Shown: positions 34,345 through 42,516 of the stretch, piece after piece
Position numbering within the stretch: position 1 is the stretch's first letter
Layout of the letters: each line of letters starts with the position of its first letter
Assembly (NCBI RefSeq): GCF_003002065.1
Contig: NZ_PVZG01000028.1
Coordinates: forward strand, 1-58,178
Direction of reading: 5' to 3'
Length of the DNA: 58,178 nucleotides
Source: Pseudosporangium ferrugineum
GTDB lineage: Bacteria > Actinomycetota > Actinomycetes > Mycobacteriales > Micromonosporaceae
Program-made: the position numbers and the translations under genes
Notes under the pieces: model-generated
What the model was told of the DNA's origin: nothing
Seen by the model: only the letters and a program-made list of their open reading frames with translations
Database searches by the model: none

Positions 34345-34874
34345 CGGCCGGCCCCCGCGTACGTCGTGGCGATCGCGGCGACGATGCCGTGGTGCGCGCC
34401 GCAGCGGCACAGGTTGCCGCTCATCCGCTCGCGGATCTCCGCGGTGGTCAGCTCCACCTCGGACCGCGTGACGTCGGCGGTGACGTGGCTGGGGACGCCG
34501 CGGCGCGCCTCGGCGGCCATGCCGACGGCCGAGCACAGCTGCCCGGGAGTGCAGTAGCCGCACTGGAACCCGTCGTGGTCGATGAACGCCTCCTGCAACG
34601 GGTGCAGGTCACCGTCCGCGAGCCCCTCCACCGTGGTGACCGAGCGGCCCTCGTACTGGACGGCCAGCGTCAGGCAGGAGAGGATCCGCTCCCGGTCGCC
34701 GCCGGTACGGCCGTCGACCAGCACGGTGCACGCCCCGCAGGCGCCCTGGTCGCAGCCCTTCTTGGTGCCCGGCAGGCCGGCGTACTCGCGCAGCAGATCC
34801 AGCAGTGACACCCGCGGGTCGTCCGGCAGCGGGACCGGATCGCCGTTGACGGTGACGGATCGGTCGGTGGTCAT
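34341..34874 (-). CDS. Molybdenum hydroxylase small subunit with two [2Fe-2S] clusters
   Basis: The protein has 177 residues. The plant-type ferredoxin cluster is GTKKGCDQGACGACTVLVDG plus a later C (ILSCLTLA). The C-terminal helical cluster has GFQCGYCTPGQLCS and SGNLCRCGAHHGIVAAI. All eight cysteines are present. It passes electrons from the Mo centre to FAD in xanthine-dehydrogenase-type enzymes. It has no Tat signal, so a cytoplasmic enzyme is expected, unlike periplasmic PaoA types. It lies 40 bp after the LLM oxidoreductase gene and overlaps the FAD-subunit gene. Confidence 0.92.
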   Translation of the reverse strand: MTTDRSVTVNGDPVPLPDDPRVSLLDLLREYAGLPGTKKGCDQGACGACTVLVDGRTGGDRERILSCLTLAVQYEGRSVTTVEGLADGDLHPLQEAFIDHDGFQCGYCTPGQLCSAVGMAAEARRGVPSHVTADVTRSEVELTTAEIRERMSGNLCRCGAHHGIVAAIATTYAGAGR

Positions 34875-34914
34875 CGTGAGGTGCCTCCTTGTACGAATGG
34901 TGGTGCGGGCGCGG

Positions 34915-35700
34915 TCACAGGCTGTCCCGCCAGCGGAGCAGGCGCCGGACGCCGTCGAGGTCCCGCCGGCCCCGGGCGCCGCCCTGGAAGATCCGCACCC
35001 CCATCGCGTGGAACTCGTCCAGCGCGGCGTGGCCGGTCACCCCCCACGGGCCGGAAACCGTGACACCGACCTCGATCTCGTCGGCGTTGCGGCCCACCCG
35101 ACGGCACCAGTCCTCGAGGACGCCCAGCTTGCGGCGCAGCGTGGCGGCGTCGGACATGCTGTGCCAGATGTCGGCGTGCTCGGCGACGATCCGCAGGGTC
35201 TTGCGCTCGCCGCCGCCGCCGACCAGCACCGGGATGTCGCGCGGCGGAGCGGGATTCAGCCGTTTCCACCGCGCCTTGATCCGCGGCAGGTCGGCCGCCA
35301 GCGCGTCCAGGCGGGAGCCCGGGGTGCCGTACGGGTAGCCGTACTCCTCGAAGTCCCGGGCGGCCCAGCCCGAGCCCGTCCCGAAGATGAACCGGCCACC
35401 GGAGATGTGGTCGACCGTGCGGGCCATGTCGGCCTGCAGGTCGGGGTTGCGGTACGCGGTGCAGTTGACCAGCGGCCCGAGGGACACCCGCGAGGTCTGC
35501 TCGGCGAGCGCCCCGAGCATGGTCCACGCCTCCAGGTGCGGGCCGTCCGCGTGGCCGAAGATCGGGAAGAAGTGGTCCCAGTTGAAGACGATGTCGACGC
35601 CGAGATCCTCCAGCGCCCGGACGGTGTCGCGGACCTCGGCGTAGTCGCCGTACTCGTTGGTGATCTGCACCGCGACGCGCGCCGGGACGTCGGCCTTCAT
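34915..35700 (-). CDS. LLM-class F420-dependent oxidoreductase
   Basis: ATG 35700 gives 261 residues. Luciferase-like TIM-barrel signatures: VDIVFNWDHFFPIFGHADGP, RVSLGPLVNCTAYRNPDLQA, DHISGGRFIFGTGSGWAARDFEEYG-type region, and PVLVGGGGERKTLRIVAEHA. This pattern is typical of actinobacterial F420-linked enzymes that transfer hydride to or from alcohols, aldehydes or imines. It overlaps the upstream esterase gene by 4 bp (ATGA), so it is in the same operon as the molybdenum hydroxylase. Together they suggest sequential ester hydrolysis and oxidation of one substrate. Confidence 0.88.
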   Translation of the reverse strand: MKADVPARVAVQITNEYGDYAEVRDTVRALEDLGVDIVFNWDHFFPIFGHADGPHLEAWTMLGALAEQTSRVSLGPLVNCTAYRNPDLQADMARTVDHISGGRFIFGTGSGWAARDFEEYGYPYGTPGSRLDALAADLPRIKARWKRLNPAPPRDIPVLVGGGGERKTLRIVAEHADIWHSMSDAATLRRKLGVLEDWCRRVGRNADEIEVGVTVSGPWGVTGHAALDEFHAMGVRIFQGGARGRRDLDGVRRLLRWRDSL

Positions 35701-36656
35701 CGGAAGTGGCGGACGATGGCGTCGAGGAACCGGGCGGAGGCGCGCCGGGACGTCTCCGCCTCGGGGGCGAAGGACATGAAGGCGTGATAGGCGCCGGGTA
35801 CGAGGTCCAGCTCGGTCGGCACCCCGCTGCGGATCAGGGTCCGGACGTACCGCAGCGCCTCGCCGGCGAGCAGGTCGAGCTGCCCCACCACGAGGTACGC
35901 CGGAGCCACCCCGGCCACGTCGGTCGCCCGGGCGGGTGCCGCGTACACCGGCACGTCCGGACCCGCGACGGCCTCGCCGAGGACCGACTGCCAGGCGAAG
36001 CGGTGGCTCTGCGCCGTCCAGACGAACTCGCCCGCGTACGGCAGCGGATCCGGCTCGGCGTCGGTCGCGGTCCGGTCGTCGAGCATCGGGTACTGCAGGA
36101 ACTGCGCCGACAGGGCCACCTCCCCGCGGTCGCGGGCCAGCAGCGCCAGGCCCGCCGCGAGCCCGCCGCCCCCGCTCTCCCCGGCGACGGCGATCCGCCC
36201 GGCCGGGAATCCCAGCTCGGCGGCGGAGGCGTGCAGCCAGGTGAGGACCGTGTGGCAGTCCTCCAGGCCGGCCGGGTACGGGTGCTCGGGCGCGAGCCGG
36301 TAGTCCACGGCCACCACCACGCATCCCGCGGTGTGCGCGAAGTGCCGGCTCTGGGCGTCGTAGCCCACCGAACTGCCCATGATCTGCCCACCGCCGTGCA
36401 GGAAGATCAGCGCCCCGCGTGCGGTCCCGCCGGCGGGTGTGTGCACCCGTACCGGAATCGTCGTCCCGTCGGCGCGCGGCACCTGGCGCTCGACGGTCGT
36501 GACGCCCGGCGCGTCCGGCGCCGCCAGCGTCAGGGCGTCGACCGCCGGGCGGAAGCCGGCCAGCGTGGCCGCCGACACCCCGAACGGCGGAACCCCCTCC
36601 AGCGCGGCCAGCAACTCCGGTTCGACCTGGTCCTTGCTGCTGATAGTCGATCCCAC
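35697..36656 (-). CDS. Alpha/beta hydrolase of the hormone-sensitive-lipase (HSL) esterase family
   Basis: The protein has 319 residues from GTG 36656, preceded by GAGGAG. HSL hallmarks: IFLHGGGQIMG (HGGG oxyanion motif, about residue 84), DYRLAPEHPYPAGLEDC, nucleophile elbow AVAGESGGGGLAAGLAL (Ser about 161), VVGQLDLLAGE (Asp) and GAYHAFMSF (His). It is soluble, with no signal peptide. It is first in a six-gene operon (esterase, LLM, 2Fe-2S, FAD, Mo, XdhC) and divergent from a TetR regulator, with two operator-like repeats in the gap. An ester or lactone is probably its substrate. Confidence 0.9.
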   Translation of the reverse strand: MGSTISSKDQVEPELLAALEGVPPFGVSAATLAGFRPAVDALTLAAPDAPGVTTVERQVPRADGTTIPVRVHTPAGGTARGALIFLHGGGQIMGSSVGYDAQSRHFAHTAGCVVVAVDYRLAPEHPYPAGLEDCHTVLTWLHASAAELGFPAGRIAVAGESGGGGLAAGLALLARDRGEVALSAQFLQYPMLDDRTATDAEPDPLPYAGEFVWTAQSHRFAWQSVLGEAVAGPDVPVYAAPARATDVAGVAPAYLVVGQLDLLAGEALRYVRTLIRSGVPTELDLVPGAYHAFMSFAPEAETSRRASARFLDAIVRHFR

Positions 36657-36685
36657 GGCACTACTCCTCGATCGGATGCCGCCGC

Positions 36686-36735
36686 ATGTCAGCGACTGAC
36701 ATCAGACGCTAGCACGCGATGTCAGCCGCTGTCAT
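36686..36735. promoter_or_regulatory. Two TetR operator copies in the esterase/TetR divergent gap
   Basis: Site 1 (36686-36702) is ATGTCAG-CGA-CTGACAT, a perfect 7+3+7 palindrome. Site 2 (36719-36735) is ATGTCAG-CCG-CTGTCAT with one mismatch. Their centres are 33 bp apart, about three helical turns, so two dimers would sit on one face. Site 2 ends 17 bp before the TACACT -10 box of the regulator gene; site 1 lies 29 bp from the esterase start. Confidence 0.85.
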
Positions 36736-36764
36736 GAGGCGGTGGGATCACTTACACTCGGGCC

Positions 36765-37328
36765 GTGGGTAGATGGACACCGAACGCCCGGGGGCGGCTG
36801 GAAGCGGCGGCGCTCGAGCTCTACGAGCAGCACGGCTACGACCAGGCCACGGTCACCCAGATCGCCGAGCGGGCCGGGCTGACCGAGCGCACGTTCTTCC
36901 GGCACTTCACCGACAAACGCGAGGTCCTCTTCGGAGGAGCTCAGCTCCTGCAGGACCACCTCGTCCAGCGCGTCGCCGACGCCCCGGCCTCCGCCGCGCC
37001 GTGGGAGGCGGTCACCACGGCCCTCGGCGGCGCGGGCGAGGTCTTCCCCGCCGACCGCGAGTCGTCCCGCCAGCGTCAGCGCGTCATCGCGGCCCACCCC
37101 GGCCTGCAGGAACGGGAGCTCATCAAGCTCGCGACCCTGTCCGAGGCGCTGTCCGGTGCCCTGCAGCGGCGCGGAGTTCCGGCCCGTACGGCCCAGTTGA
37201 CCGCCGACACGGCGATCGCGGTCTTCAAGGCGGCGTTCACCCGCTGGCTGGAGATGCCGGAACGGCCGGACTTCGCCGCCCTGATCCAGGAGGCCGTCGA
37301 GGAGCAGCGGACGGTCGTGGCGGGATAG
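36765..37328 (+). CDS. TetR-family regulator of the esterase / molybdenum-hydroxylase operon
   Basis: GTG 36765 gives 187 residues. The HTH is RLEAAALELYEQHGYDQATV followed by TQIAERAGLTERTFFRHFTD (residues about 10-55), a textbook TetR motif. The C-terminal domain includes RERELIKLA-like ERELIKLATLSEALSGAL and ends RPDFAALIQEAVEEQRTVVAG. TACACT (36753-36758) lies 6 nt before the GTG, so the mRNA is probably leaderless. Two operator repeats separate it from the divergent operon. A decayed copy of a very similar C-terminus lies at 47046-47150, so a paralogue once existed there. Confidence 0.92.
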   Translation: MGRWTPNARGRLEAAALELYEQHGYDQATVTQIAERAGLTERTFFRHFTDKREVLFGGAQLLQDHLVQRVADAPASAAPWEAVTTALGGAGEVFPADRESSRQRQRVIAAHPGLQERELIKLATLSEALSGALQRRGVPARTAQLTADTAIAVFKAAFTRWLEMPERPDFAALIQEAVEEQRTVVAG

Positions 37329-37352
37329 TGCCGCCGGTCGCCGCGCGAGGCC

Positions 37353-38141
37353 CTACCGCCTCGCCCGCAGGTCGGCGATGACCTGTTCGTAGGCGTCGGG
37401 TGTCACGGCGAACGATCCGTAGTACGGGTAGTTCATCTCGATGATGAGAAACAGATTGGTGGCGATGACGGCGCTGCACAGGACCAGCAGGATACGGCGC
37501 AGCACGTTGTCGTCGAGCCCGAAGAACAGGCTCATCGCGATGATGACGGCGGTGGACAGCAGCACGCCGAGCCACATCACATTGGACATTCGCTGGTCGT
37601 GCGCCTCGGCGTCGGAGTCGTGGTGGTAGGCCTCGGCCTGGCCGATCCGCGTGACGGCGTCGAGGACGAAGGCGCGCTGGGCCTCGGTGGTGGCCTGTAG
37701 CGCGCCGACGGTGGCGGTCAGCTCCCCCAGATCGGCGGTGCGCCGCCGCTCCGGTCCCTGCTCGCGGCGGGTGTGCCAGTCGGTGACGATGTCGGTCTCG
37801 TAGCGGACGACCTCGTCGGTGATCCGCTGCTGGGTCGCGGGGCCGAAGACCGCGCCGGCCGGGACGAGGGCGGCCAGGTTCGCGGCCTCGTCGCGGGAGT
37901 TGTCCTTCGCGTCGGTGTAGCCCTCCCAGAGGGAGACCACGCACAAACCGATGACGATCGCGTACGCCACGCCCACGACCGAGACGATGACGCCGGTGAC
38001 CTCGTTGTGCGGCCCGAGCCGGGAGTGCGGCAGGGTGCGGCGGACCAGCCGGTCCAGCCCCAGGGTGGCGGCGGGGAGCGCGAGGATCAGCACGGTTCCC
38101 ACCAGCCACGCCGGCACGTCCTGTACGAGCCACAGTTCCAT
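37353..38141 (-). CDS. DUF4239 membrane protein
   Basis: The protein has 262 residues with two N-terminal membrane helices (VPAWLVGTVLILALPAATLG; VIVSVVGVAYAIVIGLCVVS). A soluble central domain of about 110 residues follows, with two more helices near the C-terminus (MWLGVLLSTAVIIAMSLFFG; ILLVLCSAVIATNLFLIIEM). This 2+2 topology with WEGYTDAKDNSRDEAANLAAL is characteristic of DUF4239, whose role is unknown. TACCGT lies 6 nt before the ATG (leaderless signature), although GGAGAA in the same gap could act as an SD. It is divergent from the glgX operon. Confidence 0.85.
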   Translation of the reverse strand: MELWLVQDVPAWLVGTVLILALPAATLGLDRLVRRTLPHSRLGPHNEVTGVIVSVVGVAYAIVIGLCVVSLWEGYTDAKDNSRDEAANLAALVPAGAVFGPATQQRITDEVVRYETDIVTDWHTRREQGPERRRTADLGELTATVGALQATTEAQRAFVLDAVTRIGQAEAYHHDSDAEAHDQRMSNVMWLGVLLSTAVIIAMSLFFGLDDNVLRRILLVLCSAVIATNLFLIIEMNYPYYGSFAVTPDAYEQVIADLRARR

Positions 38142-38247
38142 TTCTCCACGGTATGCACGCGAGCCGGTCCACGGCCGAATACCCGAAACGCCGATCAGAA
38201 CGTGAGCGCGTTGCTACGGTCGGTCGTGCTCGCCCGAGGAGGTCACG

Positions 38248-40320
38248 ATGAGCGTGCAAGCCGCGGGACTGGATCCGGTCCCGGTCGATTCCGGGCCGTA
38301 CCGCACCTCTCGAGGAAGGCATCATCCGCTGGGCGCCTGCCCGGACGACGGCGGGGTGAATTTCGCCGTCTTCTCCGAGCACGCCACCGCGATGCAGTTG
38401 ATGCTCTTCGAGCGGCACGACTCGACGGAGCCGTACCAGATCATCACGCTCGATCCCGAGGCGAACCGCACGTTCGCCGTCTGGCACGTGCGCGTCGAGG
38501 GGTTGCCGGCTCCCGCGTTCTACGGGCTGCGGGTCTTCGGCCCGGAGAACGTCCCGGGCCTGCGGTTCGACCCGGACAAGGTGCTGATCGATCCGTACGC
38601 CCGGGGGATCAGCCGCACGCTGTGGGATCGAGGTGCGGCCTGCCGGTCCGGTGACAACGCCGCGCTGTCGCTGCGCTCGGTGGTCGTCGACACCGGCGGC
38701 TACGACTGGGAGGGCGATGCGCCGCTGGGACGGCCGATGGAGGACCTCGTCATCTACGAGACCCACGTCGGTGGTTTCACCCGGTCGCCGTCCTCCGGGG
38801 TCCGGCGGCCCGGCACGTTCGCCGCGGTGGCGGAGAAGATCCCGTACCTGCGGGAGCTCGGGGTGACCGCGATCGAGCTGCTGCCGGTCTTCGACTTCGA
38901 CGACAGCACCGGGCACACGAACTACTGGGGCTACAGCACCGCCGGGTACTTCGCCCCGCACGCCGGCTTCTGCGTGGCTCCCGAGGCCGGAACGCACGTG
39001 CGGGAATTCCGGGACATGGTCAAGGCCCTGCACGCGGCGGGCATCGAGGTGATCCTGGACGTCGTGTTCAACCACACCGACGAGGGCAACCAGCTCGGGC
39101 CGCTGTTCTCCTTCGCCGGTCTGGATAACCCGAACTACTACTACCTCGACCCCGGCGACCCCAGGTACTACTACGACTACTCCGGTTGCGGCAACACGCT
39201 GATGGCGAACCACCCGATCGTCACGAAGATGATCGTGGACTGCCTGGAGTACTGGGTACGGGAGATGCACGTCGACGGCTTCCGGTTCGACGAGGCCGCC
39301 GTGCTCACCCGCGGCGCCCGTGGGGAGCTGCTCGACGAACCGCCCGTCGTGTGGCAGATCGAGTTGTCCGAGACGCTCGCCGACACGAAGATCATCGCGG
39401 AGGCGTGGGACGCGGCCGGCGCGTACGAGGTGGGCCGGTATCCGGGATACCGCTGGGCCGAGTGGAACGGCCGCTACCGGGACACGATGCGCCGCTTCGT
39501 CAAGGGGGACCCGGGAATCGTCGGTGACGTGGCCACCCGGCTGACCGGCAGCGCCGACCTCTACCAGCCGCGCGGGCACCGCCCGATCAACAGCGTCAAC
39601 TTCATCACCTGTCACGACGGCTTCACGCTCGCCGACCTGGTGTCGTACGACGTCAAGCACAACGAGGCCAACGGCGAAGGTAACCGGGACGGCAACGACG
39701 ACAACGCCAGCTGGAACTGCGGCGCCGAGGGGCCGACCGACGATCCGGAGATCCGGGCCCTGCGGATCCGGCAGATGAAGAACTTCGCTGCCCTGCTCCT
39801 GCTGTCCCGCGGGGTACCGATGCTGCTGGCCGGCGACGAGGTCGGCCGCACCCAGCAGGGCAACAACAACGCGTACTGCCAGGACAACGAGATCAGCTGG
39901 CTGGACTGGTCGCTGGCCGGTACGAACGCGGAACTGCTGTCGTTCTGGCAGCGCATGATCGCCTTCCGGCGGGCCCATCCGAGCCTGCAGCAGCCGGTCT
40001 ACGACCGGCCGTCGGTCTCCTGGCACGGCACCCGGCTCGACCAGCCGCGGTGGGACGATCCCGACGCCCGGGCACTCGCCTGCACGCTGAGCGGCATCGA
40101 CGGCGACGCAAGTCTGCACATCATCGCGAACATGTACTGGGCGCCGCTGGACTTCGAGCTTCCCGCTCTGCCGGGACTCGACTGGGCCCGGGCGGTCGAC
40201 ACGTCGCTGGCCACCGGCGCCGACGTCGCCGAGCCCGGCGCCGAGCCGGTCGTGGACGCCGCGACCTGCACCGCCGGCGGCCGCAGCGTCATCGTCCTGA
40301 TCTCCCGTCCGTCCGACTGA
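38248..40320 (+). CDS. glgX: Glycogen debranching enzyme, GlgX type (isoamylase family GH13)
   Basis: The protein has 690 residues. An N-terminal CBM48-like domain (PDDGGVNFAVFSEHATAMQL) is followed by the GH13 barrel: EDLVIYETHVGGFT, VILDVVFNHTDEGN, nucleophile region HVDGFRFDEAAVL (Asp), acid/base KIIAEAWDAAG (Glu) and NFITCHDGFTLADLV (Asp). The GlgX-specific HNEANGEGNRDGNDDNASWN and QGNNNAYCQDNEISWLDW are present. It hydrolyses alpha-1,6 branches of glycogen or limit dextrins. GAGGAGG precedes ATG 38248, and TACGGT (38215-38220) is a likely -10. It is first of four genes: 24 bp separate it from the AGE/STAS gene. No glgP, malQ or other glycogen gene is nearby, which is unusual and suggests a dedicated pathway. 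Confidence 0.93.
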   Translation: MSVQAAGLDPVPVDSGPYRTSRGRHHPLGACPDDGGVNFAVFSEHATAMQLMLFERHDSTEPYQIITLDPEANRTFAVWHVRVEGLPAPAFYGLRVFGPENVPGLRFDPDKVLIDPYARGISRTLWDRGAACRSGDNAALSLRSVVVDTGGYDWEGDAPLGRPMEDLVIYETHVGGFTRSPSSGVRRPGTFAAVAEKIPYLRELGVTAIELLPVFDFDDSTGHTNYWGYSTAGYFAPHAGFCVAPEAGTHVREFRDMVKALHAAGIEVILDVVFNHTDEGNQLGPLFSFAGLDNPNYYYLDPGDPRYYYDYSGCGNTLMANHPIVTKMIVDCLEYWVREMHVDGFRFDEAAVLTRGARGELLDEPPVVWQIELSETLADTKIIAEAWDAAGAYEVGRYPGYRWAEWNGRYRDTMRRFVKGDPGIVGDVATRLTGSADLYQPRGHRPINSVNFITCHDGFTLADLVSYDVKHNEANGEGNRDGNDDNASWNCGAEGPTDDPEIRALRIRQMKNFAALLLLSRGVPMLLAGDEVGRTQQGNNNAYCQDNEISWLDWSLAGTNAELLSFWQRMIAFRRAHPSLQQPVYDRPSVSWHGTRLDQPRWDDPDARALACTLSGIDGDASLHIIANMYWAPLDFELPALPGLDWARAVDTSLATGADVAEPGAEPVVDAATCTAGGRSVIVLISRPSD

Positions 40321-40344
40321 GCGGACCCGCCGAAAGAGGACCCT

Positions 40345-42516
40345 GTGCCGAACACCCTGGATTTCACGTTCTCCGACCTTGTCGCCGGATACGTCATCAG
40401 CGCCGACCCGGAGAACGGGCGCTTCGAGATGAACACCTCCGACGGGCGGCCGTTCGTCGTGCAGCTCACCCCGACCACCACCGCGGAAATGCTGCGCAAC
40501 CTGGGCGACGCGTACGTCGACGCCACCGCCCAGCTGACCGGGATGCTGGAGCACGGCCGGCTCCTGCATGCGTACGGCGTGTTCTATCCGTCGGACTCCG
40601 ACGCGGGCACGGCCTTCGAGGCCAAGCACATCCTGCTCTTCGGCAAGGCGGCCGACGAGCTCAAGTTCGAGTCGCCGAGCTGGTGGAGCCAGCAGATCCG
40701 CAAGCTCGCCGACTTCTACCTCGACAGCGAGTTCGGCATCGGGGCGACGACCTTCGACTACCGCGGCTACACGACCGACCTGACGATGGAGGGCGCCAAG
40801 ACCGCGACCACGCGCCAGGAGACCGACACCATCTCGAGACTGGTGTACGGGCTGGCGACCGCGTACCTCATGCACGGCGACGACCGGTACCGCGACGCCG
40901 CGGCGGCCGGTGCCCGATACCTGATCGACCACCTCTGTTTCGTCGACCGCACCGAGCGGATCGCGTACTGGTATCACGCGTTGATGCTGCGCCCGGACGG
41001 CACCGAGGTGAAGATCTTCGCCTCGGAGTTCGGCGACGACTTCGACGCGATCCCGTGCTACGAGCAGATCTACGCGCTCGCCGGGCTCACCCAGGTGTAC
41101 CGGATCACCGGCGACCCGAAGCTGCGCGAGATCATCGACATGACGATCGCGATGTTCCATCGCTACTTCGAGGACAAGACCAGCTACCCCGACGGTACGC
41201 CGCGCCGGGGCTACTACTCGCACATCGACCCGGTCACGTTCGACCCGCTGAGCCCGGCACTGGACGACGGGATCCGGTCCAACCGCGACCGCAAGAACTG
41301 GAACTCGGTCGGCGACCACATCCCGGCGTACCTGATCAACCTCTTCCTGGCCACCGGCGAGCAGAAGTACGCCGACGAGCTGGAATCGTTGTGCGATCAG
41401 ATCACCGAGCATTTCCCGGACTACGACAGCAGCCCGTTCGTCCAGGAGAAGTTCTTCGGCGACTGGAGCCCGGACCACCATTACGGCCAGCAGCAGGACC
41501 GGGCCATCATCGGGCACAACCTCAAGATCGCGTGGAATCTGACCCGGGTGAACAACCTGCGGCCGAAGGCGGAGTACGTGGCGTTCGCGAAGAAGATCGC
41601 GGGGCTGATGCCGGGGGTCGGCATGGATCCGCAGCGCGGCGGCTGGTACGACATGATGGAACGGCACACCGCGCCGGGACAGCGTTTCCACCGCCTGGTG
41701 TGGCACGACCGCAAGGCGTGGTGGCAGCAGGAACAGGGCATCCTGGCGTACCAGATCCTCAACGCCGTCTACGGCGACCCGCTCTACGCGAAGTACGCAC
41801 GGGAGAGCTCCGCGTTCTACAACGCCTGGATGCTCGACACCCAGGCCGGCGGCGTCTTCTTCAACGTCCTGGCGAACGGCAACCCGTTCATGCTCGGCGG
41901 TGAGCGCAGCAAGGGCTCCCATTCGATGGCCATGTACCACAGCGCCGAGCTGTGCTATCTCGCCGCGGTGTACTCCAATCTGGAGAACCGGCAGCAGCCG
42001 ATGGATCTCTTCTTCTCGCCCGGTCCCGGAGCCTTCGGCGGGGTCCTGCGCGTCGCCCCGGACCTGCTGCCGCCGAAGACCCACAAGATCATGCAGGTCT
42101 GGGTCAACGGCCACGAGCACGCCGACTTCGACGCCGAGGCGCTCACGGTGACGCTTCCGCACAGCACCGAGCCCCAGCAGGTCCGGGTGCGCCTCACCCC
42201 CGCCGGCTGCACCTTCAGCGCGGACACCCTCGGCATCTCCGCCGGCGTCGCCCGGATCTCGCTCGCCGGATCGCTCGGTGCGAACCAGGTCGGCGTGCTG
42301 CGCGACCAGGTGGACGAGGCACTCGACGGCGGCGCCCGTACCGTCGTCCTGGAAGCGGGGGACCTGGTCTATCTCGACCCCGAGGCGGTCCGCTACCTCG
42401 CGACGGCCAAGCAGCACCGCGACTTCCAGTTGACGGTCACCGGCGCCCGGGGCCAGGTGGCCGAGGAGCTGCGGGCCAGCGAACTCGACCAGGAACTCGC
42501 CCGGAGCACCTCGTGA
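40345..42516 (+). CDS. AGE-like (N-acylglucosamine 2-epimerase superfamily) protein fused to a C-terminal STAS domain
   Basis: The protein has 723 residues, soluble. Residues 1-105 are a beta-rich domain (FTFSDLVAGYVISADPENGR) I do not recognise. Residues about 110-560 form a helical (alpha/alpha)6 barrel of the AGE / cellobiose-epimerase type: TAYLMHGDDRYRDAAAAGAR, RAIIGHNLKIAWNLTRVN (catalytic-His region), GGWYDMMERHTAPG, and GSHSMAMYHSAELCYL. After a beta-sandwich linker, residues about 633-723 are a STAS domain (ARISLAGSLGANQVGVLRDQ, then RTVVLEAGDLVYLDPEAVRY). The usual phosphorylatable Ser after the conserved Asp is replaced (D-P-E-A), so classical kinase control is unlikely. The stop overlaps the GMC gene start (GTGA). 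Isomerase or epimerase activity on an oligosaccharide is inferred; enzyme-STAS fusion is unusual. Confidence 0.82.
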   Translation: MPNTLDFTFSDLVAGYVISADPENGRFEMNTSDGRPFVVQLTPTTTAEMLRNLGDAYVDATAQLTGMLEHGRLLHAYGVFYPSDSDAGTAFEAKHILLFGKAADELKFESPSWWSQQIRKLADFYLDSEFGIGATTFDYRGYTTDLTMEGAKTATTRQETDTISRLVYGLATAYLMHGDDRYRDAAAAGARYLIDHLCFVDRTERIAYWYHALMLRPDGTEVKIFASEFGDDFDAIPCYEQIYALAGLTQVYRITGDPKLREIIDMTIAMFHRYFEDKTSYPDGTPRRGYYSHIDPVTFDPLSPALDDGIRSNRDRKNWNSVGDHIPAYLINLFLATGEQKYADELESLCDQITEHFPDYDSSPFVQEKFFGDWSPDHHYGQQQDRAIIGHNLKIAWNLTRVNNLRPKAEYVAFAKKIAGLMPGVGMDPQRGGWYDMMERHTAPGQRFHRLVWHDRKAWWQQEQGILAYQILNAVYGDPLYAKYARESSAFYNAWMLDTQAGGVFFNVLANGNPFMLGGERSKGSHSMAMYHSAELCYLAAVYSNLENRQQPMDLFFSPGPGAFGGVLRVAPDLLPPKTHKIMQVWVNGHEHADFDAEALTVTLPHSTEPQQVRVRLTPAGCTFSADTLGISAGVARISLAGSLGANQVGVLRDQVDEALDGGARTVVLEAGDLVYLDPEAVRYLATAKQHRDFQLTVTGARGQVAEELRASELDQELARSTS

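Noticed and set aside
36641..36656. Leaderless start for the esterase gene at 36656
   Set aside because: A good GAGGAG SD sits about 8 nt upstream and no TANNNT is at the right spacing, so it has a normal leader.
38248..40320. Possible trehalose-type TreX assignment instead of GlgX
   Set aside because: TreX requires neighbouring treY/treZ in its usual operon; these are absent, so the general GlgX-type call is kept.
37237..42417. 1,726-codon minus-strand frame opposite glgX and the AGE/STAS gene
   Set aside because: Same shadow composition and no motif; the plus-strand genes have clear catalytic residues and coupled starts.
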